Origin: Bacteroidota bacterium
GTDB lineage: Bacteria > Bacteroidota > Bacteroidia > Sphingobacteriales > Sphingobacteriaceae
Assembly (NCBI GenBank): GCA_013289045.1
Contig: JABDAU010000019.1
Span: 1-50,845, forward strand
Direction of reading: 5' to 3'
DNA: 50,845 nucleotides
This document shows positions 16,432 through 24,819 of this stretch, piece by piece. The stretch's first letter is position 1. Each line of letters starts with the position of its first letter. The position numbers and the translations under genes are program-made. The notes beneath the pieces are model-generated. The model was given only the letters and a program-made list of their open reading frames with translations, was not told the DNA's origin and did not search any database.

Positions 16432-17583
16432 TCATATCTCAAAATCCAGCCATTTCTTATCCGATTTACCCGATGCGATCATATTCTCCACAAATGCCAT
16501 TCCTCTCACGCCTTCTTCTATCCCCGGATAGTCAAGCCACTCTTTTTCAGGCGTTTTTCCTGCCAGATCTGCCTTAATAGTTAAAGCAAAATTGCGGTAC
16601 AAATTACCAAACGCCTCCAAATATCCCTCCGGGTGACCGGCAGGTACACGCGTATTATGCGAAGCAAATGAGCTCAAATAGCCGCCGCCGGTGCGCCATA
16701 TTTCTGCTGGTTTATCCAGCCACTTAATAAGCAGCGTATTAGCCTCATCCTGTTGCCACTCCAAACCGCCTTTTTCACCGTATACACGCACTTTAATGTT
16801 GTTTTCATCACCAGCTGCAATCTGCGATGCCATCAATACACCGCTTGCGCCATTATTAAATTTCAGTAATGCAGCACCATCATCGTCCAACTTACGACCT
16901 TCAACTACGATATTAATATCAGCGCAAAGCTTACTTACATGTAAGCCGCTTATGTATTCGGCCAGGTTAAAAGCATGTGTACCGATATCGCCTATAGCAC
17001 CCGCAATACCACTTTTACCCGGATCTGTGCGCCATGAAGCCTGCTTGTTATCTTCACCTTCTAAAAAAGTGCTCAGCCATCCCTGCGGATACTCCACATA
17101 AACCTTCCTTATTTTGCCTAATTTCCCTGCCGCAACAAATTGTTTAGCTTCCTTCACCATTGGGTAACCTGTATAGGTGTGCGTCAGGCAAAAACGTTTG
17201 CCACTGGCTTTTACTATTTTTTCCAACTCCTTAGCTTCAGCCAGGGAAAAGGTCATCGGCTTGTCGAGTATTACGTTAAAACCGGCTTCCAGTGCTGCTT
17301 TTGTAGGCTCGAAATGTACATGGTTTGGCGTAACAATGCTGATCACCTGCACGCGCACATCTTCAGGAAGTTGTTTTTCTTTTTCAATAAGTTCTTTCCA
17401 TGATGAATAAACGCGGGTTGGATCCAAGCCAAGCGCAATGCCACTGGCTTTTGCCTTTTCAGCGTCGCTGCTTAATGCGCCGCAAACCAGTTCATATTCA
17501 TCATCAATGCGGGATGCTATGCGATGGACGGCGCCGATAAATGCACCCTGTCCGCCGCCGATCATGCCTAATCGTAGTTTCAT
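16432..17583 (-). CDS. Gfo/Idh/MocA family oxidoreductase (cytoplasmic)
   Basis: The 383-residue protein has an N-terminal Rossmann domain (KLRLGMIGGGQGAFIGAVHR) and the family signature LDKPMTFSLAEAKEL (EKP-type lysine) near residue 100-115. The C-terminal substrate domain contains GDIGTHAFNLAEYISGLHV, the usual catalytic region. It is an NAD(P)-dependent sugar dehydrogenase; no export signal, so cytoplasmic. It probably interconverts a hydroxy- and keto-sugar with the downstream isomerase. It starts 70 nt after the subunit-3 gene, with an ATTCGAA repeat between. Confidence 0.9.
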   Translation of the reverse strand: MKLRLGMIGGGQGAFIGAVHRIASRIDDEYELVCGALSSDAEKAKASGIALGLDPTRVYSSWKELIEKEKQLPEDVRVQVISIVTPNHVHFEPTKAALEAGFNVILDKPMTFSLAEAKELEKIVKASGKRFCLTHTYTGYPMVKEAKQFVAAGKLGKIRKVYVEYPQGWLSTFLEGEDNKQASWRTDPGKSGIAGAIGDIGTHAFNLAEYISGLHVSKLCADINIVVEGRKLDDDGAALLKFNNGASGVLMASQIAAGDENNIKVRVYGEKGGLEWQQDEANTLLIKWLDKPAEIWRTGGGYLSSFASHNTRVPAGHPEGYLEAFGNLYRNFALTIKADLAGKTPEKEWLDYPGIEEGVRGMAFVENMIASGKSDKKWLDFEI

Positions 17584-17592
17584 AGTAGTAGT

Positions 17593-17648
17593 TTAGAATT
17601 CGAATTTCAAAAGTGCAATTTCGAATTCGAACATCCGAAATTCGAAAT
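17593..17648. repeat. ATTCGAA-type interspersed repeat, copy 1
   Basis: The stretch repeats AATTCGAA / TTCGAATT units (AGAATTCGAATTTC, TTTCGAATTCGAAC, CGAAATTCGAAAT). It fills the 70-nt gap between subunit 3 and the Gfo/Idh/MocA gene. Similar stretches lie at 18246-18373 and 45511-45597. Confidence 0.55.
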
Positions 17649-17653
17649 AAATA

Positions 17654-18223
17654 TTAAATCGCCCAGGCTTTGTCGCCTTTTTTGTAAGGCAGGTTGCCGT
17701 CAAAATGCCCCGGAACTTCAATATAACGCAATGCTTGCGTGCAGCCGATCTGCGAGGTAAAATACCCCAGCAACGTCATCTGTTTTAACATGGCATAATA
17801 TTGAAATTGTTTGCCCGGTTTAGGCAGTTGTTTACTTTCTGCTTTCTGTTCTTTATCGAGCGCAGTGAGCAAATCAAGGCGCTGTTTGCTGTCGAGATCA
17901 AGGAACTTTTTACCGAATTTCTTATTTGCCTCGTCATCAACGGTAGTCAATCCTTTCATGAATATCTTTTGATCTTCAGGGCTGTAGCAATCCTGTACCA
18001 TAATGGCCATAAAACCGCCCACATTGGCAGCTTTGGCGCCCGGGGTTTTGGTATCAGGCAAAATGGTGTCGCCTACTTCGTTTAAAAAAGCAACCTGATC
18101 TTCGTCAAAAAGACTGTTCACTTGCTTAGGGTTGCGTTTACATCCCGAAATAAAGAATTCTCCACCTATAACTGCCGCACCAGTCAGGATCGCGACACGC
18201 TCAATAGCTTCTCTACGGTTCAT
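17654..18223 (-). CDS. Gluconate 2-dehydrogenase subunit 3 family protein (Tat lipoprotein)
   Basis: The 189-residue protein starts MNRREAIERVAILTG, a twin-arginine signal (R3-R4), and has a lipobox ISGC with Cys at 28. The body matches the subunit-3 family: DEDQVAFLNEVGDTILPDTKTPGAKAANVGGF and later YAMLKQMTLLGYFTSQIGCTQALRY. In known complexes subunit 3 escorts a flavin (GMC) catalytic subunit through Tat, and electrons pass to a cytochrome c. No GMC gene is adjacent here, which is unusual. The catalytic partner must be encoded elsewhere or be one of the Tat-exported neighbours. Confidence 0.88.
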   Translation of the reverse strand: MNRREAIERVAILTGAAVIGGEFFISGCKRNPKQVNSLFDEDQVAFLNEVGDTILPDTKTPGAKAANVGGFMAIMVQDCYSPEDQKIFMKGLTTVDDEANKKFGKKFLDLDSKQRLDLLTALDKEQKAESKQLPKPGKQFQYYAMLKQMTLLGYFTSQIGCTQALRYIEVPGHFDGNLPYKKGDKAWAI

Positions 18224-18245
18224 AATAATAATGATTATTAGGCAC

Positions 18246-18373
18246 TAATTTTAACGAATTTATTCAAATTTCCCGAATTGTTCATACTAATTAATTCGTT
18301 AGTTTCGATTTAATTCCTACGAATTTCGCCATCTCTTAATTCATGTAATTCGAATAAATTCGCATGCATTCGT
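18246..18373. repeat. ATTCGAA-type interspersed repeat, copy 2
   Basis: On the minus strand the block starts within bases of the oxidoreductase stop and reads ACACGAATGC, GCGAATTTATTCGAATTACATG, CGAAATTCGTAGG, TTCGGGAAATTTG, with repeated GAATT units. It has no coding content and fills most of the 152-nt gap. Confidence 0.55.
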
Positions 18374-18375
18374 GT

Positions 18376-19836
18376 TTATATTACTTTCCAGCCATCGCGG
18401 TACTGGCGTTGAACAAACTGGTTGGCATCATCAAAGTTGGTAACACGCATCGCTTCATTATCCCAAACCAGGGTAATATTCTGACCCGGGAAGACGTGAC
18501 CCTTGCCGTCGGCTGCCAACTTTCTTACGTCATGGCTCCTGATAGACAGGTTTGCCATTAATAAAGCTTCTGTTAACGGTCCTGCAAGTTTGAACGGTGA
18601 GCTTACTTCATCAGGCTTACCTGCCAGTGCAGCTTCTATCCATTGTTTGTAGTGGCCGTTTGCACCACCCGGTACGCGCGGGTATTTTATCGGCACATTT
18701 GCTTGTGCGGTACGTGATGTAGGCAGCAATTGCGGATTTTCAGAGTAGCAACCTGCCATCATTTTACCTTTAGTGCCGATGAACAGCATACCGTTGCCTT
18801 CGCTGTCGCCAAATATTTCGTTCGGGCCGAGTTCGGCAGGTCTTTCAGGCCTTATGCCACCATCCATCCAGTGAACGATCACATCGCCTTGTGTTTTCTC
18901 CGTTTTTGGATAAGTAAGGGTGATATGGCTTGACGGCGGGCAGCTATCAGGATAATAAGCTTCCTCAAATATGCCGGTATAAACACTGCCTACACTTGAC
19001 TGTACGTCTTTTACATATTGCAGATCAAGTACACGGAATGGCGCTTCCATAATGTGGCAGCCCATATCGCCCAATGCACCTGTACCATAGTCCCACCAGC
19101 CGCGCCAGTTAAAAGGCACCAGGTTCTCAACATAATCCCTTTGCGGCGCGGTTCCTAACCATAAGTCCCAGTTCAATTCTTTTGGAACTTCTGATTTTGG
19201 CGGCCATTTTACACCCTGCGGCCATACCGGGCGGTTAGTCCAGCAATAAACGGTGTGCACATCGCCGATCAAACCAGCCTCATACCATTCGCGTAACTGG
19301 CGAACGCCATCGTTTGATGCGCCTTGATTACCCATTTGGGTCACTAATTTATGATGCTTTTTAGCAGCTTCGGTCATAGCGCGGGCCTCATGTACATCAT
19401 GCGCCATTGGTTTTTGCACGTATACGTGCTTGTCCATCTCCATAGCCGAAAGCGCTACGATAGCATGGTTATGGTCGGGTATTGAAACTGAAACCGCATC
19501 GAAATTTTTGTGCTCCTTGTCGAGCATTTCGCGCCAGTCGCTGTAAAATTTAGCATTCGGATATTTGGCCTGGGCCTTTGCTCCGGGGCGCATATCTACA
19601 TCGCACAGGTAACCGATATTCGCCAGTCCGCTTTTATTGAACTCGAAAATATCGCTCGAGCCTTTGCCGCCTGTACCAACAGATGCTATGGTAAGCTTGT
19701 CGCTTGGGGCAATAAAGCCTTTACCCCCCAGCACGTGCCGCGGAATGATCATAAAACTTGCTGCTGCAATTGAGCTGCTCTTGATAAAATCCCGTCTTGT
19801 AGGATTTACAGTTTGATCGACTGGTTTTTCAGACAT
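18376..19836 (-). CDS. Tat-exported Gfo/Idh/MocA family oxidoreductase
   Basis: The protein has 486 residues from the ATG at 19836; a TTG four codons upstream was rejected. The Tat signal is NPTRRDFIKSSSIAAASF (R14-R15). The Rossmann motif follows (LTIASVGTGGKGSSD), then YVQKPMAHDVHEARAM (the family lysine) and the large C-terminal domain with GDMGCHIMEAPFRVL. Exported members carry their NAD(P) cofactor folded in, so they act as closed-cycle periplasmic oxidoreductases or isomerases. It lies 153 nt after a Tat-exported isomerase gene. Confidence 0.88.
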   Translation of the reverse strand: MSEKPVDQTVNPTRRDFIKSSSIAAASFMIIPRHVLGGKGFIAPSDKLTIASVGTGGKGSSDIFEFNKSGLANIGYLCDVDMRPGAKAQAKYPNAKFYSDWREMLDKEHKNFDAVSVSIPDHNHAIVALSAMEMDKHVYVQKPMAHDVHEARAMTEAAKKHHKLVTQMGNQGASNDGVRQLREWYEAGLIGDVHTVYCWTNRPVWPQGVKWPPKSEVPKELNWDLWLGTAPQRDYVENLVPFNWRGWWDYGTGALGDMGCHIMEAPFRVLDLQYVKDVQSSVGSVYTGIFEEAYYPDSCPPSSHITLTYPKTEKTQGDVIVHWMDGGIRPERPAELGPNEIFGDSEGNGMLFIGTKGKMMAGCYSENPQLLPTSRTAQANVPIKYPRVPGGANGHYKQWIEAALAGKPDEVSSPFKLAGPLTEALLMANLSIRSHDVRKLAADGKGHVFPGQNITLVWDNEAMRVTNFDDANQFVQRQYRDGWKVI

Positions 19837-19989
19837 ATTATTTTCCAATTTTAGTGGTTATTTAGGGTTATTCAAGGACAAATTTGCGCCGCCATACAAA
19901 CATTACAACATATCGGTTTCCGGCATCACAGGCTTTTCAAACTTAATAACTTTATCAATTAAAAAAGCATTTAGCAATAAATATGTTAC

Positions 19990-20892
19990 TCAATAACCCC
20001 ATTTATACATCACCTGCAGATCCAGTTTGGAACACACAACAGGGTCCATGCCCTGGTATTCCTCCTGTTCTATAATAAATTGCGTTGTACCGCCGGTTTT
20101 GGCGCCGGCTTTTAAAATATCTTTTAATGGAAGGATCCCTTTGCCAAGCAATGTGTTTTCGTATTTACCATCAGGTTTTTTTATCTGATCTTTCACATGC
20201 ATCAGCTCAAACCTTCCGGGATATTTAGTAATGTAATCTATCGGCATAGCGCCTGTTGGGTACATATTGCCAATGTCCAGCTGTTGCGTTACCAGCTTCG
20301 GATCAGTGTTTTCCAGCATCACATCGTACAGGCGCTTATCGCCGAACATGGTTGTAAATTCAAAATCATGGTTATGATAACCGAACTGGATATTCGACTT
20401 TTGGCAAAGCTCCCCGCATTTATTAAATACATCCATAAAGTGCTTGAACGCATCGAGGTCATTTTTCAGCTCCCCATCCAAACCGGGACTGATCAGGTAC
20501 CGCTGCCCTACCTTAGCCGCATCTTCAACAGTGTATTTCCACTCGTCGGTGAAATCATTTTTGGCAGCATCCCAGTGCTTTTGTGATAATACAACGTGGC
20601 CGCTGTCCATACTCAGGTGGTTATCATCCAATATCTGTTTTATTTCTTTTATCGTCATTCCATAAAACATCCGGTTAGCATACCCTGCGTGTTCTAAATG
20701 ATTGAAGCCCGCTTCGCCCAGCTTTTTCAACGTTCCGGCAGCATCGGCATGCATGGCATCGCGCACGGTATATAGCTGTAAACCCAGGTGTTCGAGTTTT
20801 TTAGAGGATGCAAATAAATTGCGTGGGAATAATGCAGCGCCGGTTGCAATAAGGGCACTGCTTTTTATAAATTTTCTGCGGGATGTGTGCAT
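19990..20892 (-). CDS. Tat-exported sugar phosphate isomerase/epimerase family protein
   Basis: The 300-residue TIM-barrel protein has a Tat signal MHTSRRKFIKSSALIATGAAL (R5-R6). Core motifs are LEHLGLQLYTVRDAMHADAAG, FGYHNHDFEFTTMFGD and ELMHVKDQIKKPDGK, parallel to those of the paralogue at 13797-14690 (compare GYHNHNFEW and HIKDMDKKN). The two are clearly related but diverged. It begins 7 nt after the PD40 gene, so the two are co-transcribed. Probably a metal-dependent isomerase or lyase for a periplasmic keto-sugar. Confidence 0.88.
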   Translation of the reverse strand: MHTSRRKFIKSSALIATGAALFPRNLFASSKKLEHLGLQLYTVRDAMHADAAGTLKKLGEAGFNHLEHAGYANRMFYGMTIKEIKQILDDNHLSMDSGHVVLSQKHWDAAKNDFTDEWKYTVEDAAKVGQRYLISPGLDGELKNDLDAFKHFMDVFNKCGELCQKSNIQFGYHNHDFEFTTMFGDKRLYDVMLENTDPKLVTQQLDIGNMYPTGAMPIDYITKYPGRFELMHVKDQIKKPDGKYENTLLGKGILPLKDILKAGAKTGGTTQFIIEQEEYQGMDPVVCSKLDLQVMYKWGY

Positions 20893-20899
20893 CAGGTAT

Positions 20900-22423
20900 T
20901 TATTTGGTTATAGGGAATAACGGGAATAACAACTGTGTATTGCTCACAAAAGCAATATGCTTACTATCCGGCGACCATGAAGGCGTATTAATAGTACCCT
21001 GACCGCCATACAAATAAGCGATAACCTTTGGCGTTCCGCCGTCAACAGGAATCATACGCAGGTAAACGTGCTTGTAAAAAGGATGATCGCCTGGCGAAAC
21101 TTCATCTTTATTAAATGTGATGAATACGATTGATTTACCATCGGGTGATACGTGCGGGAACCAGTTATCAAAATCGTCATTGGTGAGTTGTGTTTGCTCG
21201 CTGCCATCAGGTTTCATGCGCCAAACCTGCATCAGGCCGGTGCGTACCGAGCAGAAATAGATATACTTGCCATCCGGCGAATATTCGGGGCCGTCGTCAA
21301 GGCCGGGCGCTGTTGTAAGGCGAAGTTCCGGGCCGCCGACGCTCGGGATCCTGTATACATCAAACTCATTGTTCCTGTCGCCGCAAAAAACAATGTATTT
21401 ACCATCCGGTGACCAGCCATGCATGTATGATGGCCCCGTTGGCGTAATTTTACGCGCATCTCCCCCATTTGCGGGCACAACGTAACCTATCGAACCGTAC
21501 TTTTCGCCATTGCTTACCGCCAGCCATTTGCCGTCGAAAGAAAGCACGTGGTCGTTATTATTGTGTATCGCTACGCCTGTATTTAAAACGGTTGGTGTGT
21601 TGGTTTTAAGGTCGAATTTGTAGAGCAGATCATTACTATTGTAGATGAGATACTTACCATCGTTTGTCCAGTTTGGCGCCTGTAGTGATAAAGGCGATTG
21701 ATAAATGATATGGCTGTTCCCGCTTTCCAGGTTTAGGATTTGAATATCGCTGCCGATATAGTGCCCGTAGCCATCCTTCGGTCCTGCCGGTACTACTATG
21801 CGTGTGTTATTGAAAACTGCAGTTTCGGATACATTAGCATTATGCGAGCAAACGAATAATCCCACATAAACCTCATCACCCAGATCAAGCGAATCCACCT
21901 GCTCGGTAACAAATGTTTCTCCGTTGTGCGCAACGGACATGATGTATTTATTACCATGGCGCTCCAATTGGATGATATCTGCACCGGTGATCTTTGCTTT
22001 TAATTCTTCGGTATTATTGCCAACTGCCCTTCTGAACTGTAAAGAGGTAAGCCCATCGCCATGCACTACAGCATTGATATGTTTTGAAGTGGAATCGAGC
22101 GAAGTGCGCACCATCCAGCCCATTTTGCGGTGCATCTCTACACCTTTACCTAAAAATGCGGCACGGGTAGTAACAATGAAATCACCTTTTATGCGCTTCC
22201 ACACAAAATGGAACGCATCATGATTAAACCAGATATTGGCGCCCGAACCGGTTATTTTGTATTGTTGCTCATCGGTGTTGTATTGTGCGCTGCCGGGTAG
22301 CTTAATAGTGCCCACATCGGTTTGCCCGTCAAAAATACCTACAGCGTTTTGTGCGGCTACTTTTTGAACAATAAACAAAGCAAACAATAACAGGAAGAGG
22401 GATAATCTTTTTGTTGATCTCAT
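20900..22423 (-). CDS. Secreted PD40 (TolB-like) beta-propeller protein with N-terminal lectin-like domain
   Basis: The 507-residue protein has a signal peptide (about 1-24, ending KVAAQ). Residues about 30-215 look like a DUF1349/concanavalin-type sandwich (FHFVWKRIKGDFIVTTRAAF, GWMVRTSLDSTSKHINAVVHG). Residues 220-500 are PD40 blades with repeated SPDGKYI units (GWSPDGKYIVFCGDRNN, EYSPDGKYIYFCSVRTG, HVSPDGKSIVFITFN). It is probably a periplasmic sugar- or glycan-binding partner. It is the first gene of the minus-strand locus and overlaps nearly with the isomerase gene downstream. Confidence 0.85.
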   Translation of the reverse strand: MRSTKRLSLFLLLFALFIVQKVAAQNAVGIFDGQTDVGTIKLPGSAQYNTDEQQYKITGSGANIWFNHDAFHFVWKRIKGDFIVTTRAAFLGKGVEMHRKMGWMVRTSLDSTSKHINAVVHGDGLTSLQFRRAVGNNTEELKAKITGADIIQLERHGNKYIMSVAHNGETFVTEQVDSLDLGDEVYVGLFVCSHNANVSETAVFNNTRIVVPAGPKDGYGHYIGSDIQILNLESGNSHIIYQSPLSLQAPNWTNDGKYLIYNSNDLLYKFDLKTNTPTVLNTGVAIHNNNDHVLSFDGKWLAVSNGEKYGSIGYVVPANGGDARKITPTGPSYMHGWSPDGKYIVFCGDRNNEFDVYRIPSVGGPELRLTTAPGLDDGPEYSPDGKYIYFCSVRTGLMQVWRMKPDGSEQTQLTNDDFDNWFPHVSPDGKSIVFITFNKDEVSPGDHPFYKHVYLRMIPVDGGTPKVIAYLYGGQGTINTPSWSPDSKHIAFVSNTQLLFPLFPITK

Positions 22424-22539
22424 AATTAAGGCAAGTGGTTTGATAATTCAGGAGCCACTAAGTTAATTATTCGATTGGCAAATGGAGTAGTGTTTTTTTA
22501 TCTTATATCTCTGTTATTTTACCGCCGGTAGCTTATAAA

Positions 22540-22574
22540 AACAAAACCGGGAATACCTAATGGCATTCCCGGTT
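22540..22574 (-). terminator. Intrinsic terminator of the small His/Lys-rich protein gene
   Basis: A stem AACCGGGAAT / ATTCCCGGTT, plus 2 further pairs after one mismatch, encloses a 4-nt loop. On the minus strand it is followed by TTGTTTTT. It lies 24 nt past the stop at 22598. Confidence 0.85.
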
Positions 22575-22597
22575 ATATTTTTAGTTAGAAAGGTGAA

Positions 22598-22801
22598 TTA
22601 CCTCTGAACCTTTTCTACCTTTTTAATGTGTTTAACTTTGTAGCCGTTGTAGTGTTTGTGCTTGTGAAATATGTTATGCACTTTCTGGCCCGGAGTTGAA
22701 GTCCTTCTAACTTTCTCACGGTCTTTTACAACTTTGTCTTGTGCAAATGATGTGGCAACTATGCCGATCATCATTAGGATTGCTAATACGATACTTTTCA
22801 T
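22598..22801 (-). CDS. Small secreted basic His/Lys-rich protein
   Basis: The 67-residue protein has a clean signal peptide (MKSIVLAILMMIGIVATSFA, cleavage before QDK). The mature part of about 47 residues is very basic and His-rich (KVHNIFHKHKHYNGYKVKHIKKV). It could bind metal, nucleic acid or acidic surface polymers; I recognise no family. It has its own terminator and stands alone, which supports a real gene. No cysteines. Confidence 0.7.
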   Translation of the reverse strand: MKSIVLAILMMIGIVATSFAQDKVVKDREKVRRTSTPGQKVHNIFHKHKHYNGYKVKHIKKVEKVQR

Positions 22802-22875
22802 GGGTTGTTGTGTTTATTTAAATCACAACGCGGTTCACACAAAAATGTTTGACCCTGATATCTAATGATATATAA

Positions 22876-24756
22876 TTATTTTACCAAAGGCAAGTCGACA
22901 CAGAACTTACTGCCTTCGCCGGGTGCTGCGCTAACGGTAAGTTTGCCTCCATTTAATTCAACCAGCTCGCGGCAAAGTATAAGTCCGAGGCCAGTACCTT
23001 TTTCGCCCTTGGTACCATATGCAGAAAAGTGAGTAGTGAGATAAAATAAGCGGTCTATCTCATCCGTCGTCATCCCCCGGCCGGTGTCTTTTACGCAAAC
23101 AACTACCCTGTCGCCTTTTTCCCTGGTATACAATGTTATACTGCCGCCGGATTCGGTGAACTTAACAGCATTACTCATCAAATTCCGGAAAATAACTTTT
23201 ACATGGTTTGCATCAGCATACGCCATTTCGCCGGGTTTAATGTCGTTGACAAATGTGAGGCCTTTTTGCTTTAAAAAATGATCGAACGTTTGCTCTATCA
23301 ATTCGCCTATTTCGTGCATATCTACATTCGTCATTTGCACATTGCGCCCTTTTATATGGCTTCCGGCCCAGTCAAGCAGATTTGATAAGGTAAGCTCAGC
23401 CCCTCTTATTACCGGGGTAATATCTTTCATCAGCATCTGCACCTCATTAGGGCTCAGGTCCTCCGACTCGAACATGGATGATATATTGATCAAATTAGCC
23501 ATCGGCGTACGCAGGTCATGCCCGATAACGGCAAACATCTTGTCCTTTAGGCCATTCACCATTTCCAGGTTGGCGGCCTGTGCTTCTATCAACTGGTTTT
23601 GCTGCTGCAATTTACGGCTGAGCTTTCTTTTTTGCTCATAGAAATAAAGCATCACCGTTAAAGCTGCAATCACCAGTATTAACGAGATCAATAAAATATT
23701 TATGAAAGAATGCTGGAATTTGATCTTTTGCTGGTTGTCTTTATTGCGCTTCTCGGCAAGGTCGAGCCGGTTAATACGCTCATTCAAGGCGAAATAATTT
23801 TGTATGAGTTGAGTACTGCGCAGCTTATCTACAGCGTTAAGGCTGTCTTCTATGTGGTTATACTGGCGTTCATAATACAAAGCGTGTTTCAGATCGTTAT
23901 TAGCTTCCAGGCTTACGATCATGGCCTTATATGTTTTGGAGAGGCCCGACATGTTGCCTATGCTATCATAAAGTGCGATCCCTTTCTTTGCATAATCCAT
24001 TGCCTTGTTATAGTTATGCTGATCATTATTGATATTCGCATATTCAAGGTACATGGCCGCCCTCAACCTGCTCATTTTCAAAGTAATACTTTGCCGGTAC
24101 GAAGTATCATAGTAAGCCAGGGCTTTTTTATAATCCTTCTCCGCATAATAAATATCGCCCAGGCGGCTGTAATCTATCGCAGCGCCCATCACTTCGCCAA
24201 CAGTCTTATCAAGCTGCAGCGACATGCTGGCCGTTTCAATCGCCTTTGCATAGTTATGCATCTTAACATAGGTAAATGATTCTTCCGCAAACGCTTCGCC
24301 AAGGTGCAGCTTATCAGATCCTGCCAATACCTGCGATTTCTTTAAATTTTCTATTGAAAGTTTGTAATTACCCAACTCGGCATATACACGCCCGAGATTG
24401 CTGTATATCTCAGAAAGCAACAGCGAGTTATTCTTAGGCACGTTCTGCAATGCAGTATTATAGTAAAACAGGGCGATAGGATAATAGGACTGCGACCAGT
24501 AGATCACCCCGATATTTGAATAACTGCGGGCAATACCTTCAGGATATTTGATGGTTTCAGACAGCAGCAGCATTCGTTCGGCCATATTACGGGCGGAATC
24601 CGGCGTTTTGAGATAGGTATCGTAGGCTACATCGTTTACGCTATCGATATATTTCTTTTCCGAGGCGATAGCTTTTGCTGAATGAGCACTATTTGTTTGG
24701 GCAAAGCATTGTACATGGATGCATAGCAGTAAAAATAATCCGTACAAAATTCTCAT
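22876..24756 (-). CDS. TPR-containing sensor histidine kinase (orphan)
   Basis: The protein has 626 residues from the ATG at 24756, which directly precedes a signal peptide (MRILYGLFLLLCIHVQCFAQ); a TTG 13 codons upstream was rejected. Periplasmic TPR repeats cover about 40-330 (IGVIYWSQSYYPIALFYYNTAL, LGDIYYAEKDYKKALAYYDT). One membrane span lies near 355-375, then a coiled linker. The HisKA box is FAVIGHDLRTPM with H413, followed by the ATPase N box NLMSNAVKFTESGG and G boxes VCVKDTGRGM and GEKGTGLGL. All kinase motifs are intact. No response regulator is encoded nearby. Confidence 0.88.
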   Translation of the reverse strand: MRILYGLFLLLCIHVQCFAQTNSAHSAKAIASEKKYIDSVNDVAYDTYLKTPDSARNMAERMLLLSETIKYPEGIARSYSNIGVIYWSQSYYPIALFYYNTALQNVPKNNSLLLSEIYSNLGRVYAELGNYKLSIENLKKSQVLAGSDKLHLGEAFAEESFTYVKMHNYAKAIETASMSLQLDKTVGEVMGAAIDYSRLGDIYYAEKDYKKALAYYDTSYRQSITLKMSRLRAAMYLEYANINNDQHNYNKAMDYAKKGIALYDSIGNMSGLSKTYKAMIVSLEANNDLKHALYYERQYNHIEDSLNAVDKLRSTQLIQNYFALNERINRLDLAEKRNKDNQQKIKFQHSFINILLISLILVIAALTVMLYFYEQKRKLSRKLQQQNQLIEAQAANLEMVNGLKDKMFAVIGHDLRTPMANLINISSMFESEDLSPNEVQMLMKDITPVIRGAELTLSNLLDWAGSHIKGRNVQMTNVDMHEIGELIEQTFDHFLKQKGLTFVNDIKPGEMAYADANHVKVIFRNLMSNAVKFTESGGSITLYTREKGDRVVVCVKDTGRGMTTDEIDRLFYLTTHFSAYGTKGEKGTGLGLILCRELVELNGGKLTVSAAPGEGSKFCVDLPLVK

Positions 24757-24810
24757 TACCAATAGCTTGAAATCTGATTTTTTAGGGATGCGCAATTTAA
24801 TTATTTATTC

Positions 24811-24818
24811 CAAAAATA
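24811..24818 (-). promoter_or_regulatory. Candidate -7 box for the histidine kinase gene
   Basis: The minus strand reads TATTTTTG (TAnnTTTG), 54 nt upstream of the chosen ATG at 24756 and just past the thioesterase stop. No TTG at ideal spacing; AT-rich context. Confidence 0.35.
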
Positions 24819-24819
24819 G

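Noticed and set aside
19837..19848. TTG start for the Tat-exported oxidoreductase
   Set aside because: An ATG four codons later is in frame and better; the Tat motif is unaffected.
24757..24795. TTG start for the histidine kinase 13 codons upstream
   Set aside because: It would put charged residues before the signal peptide; the ATG at 24756 directly begins an excellent one.
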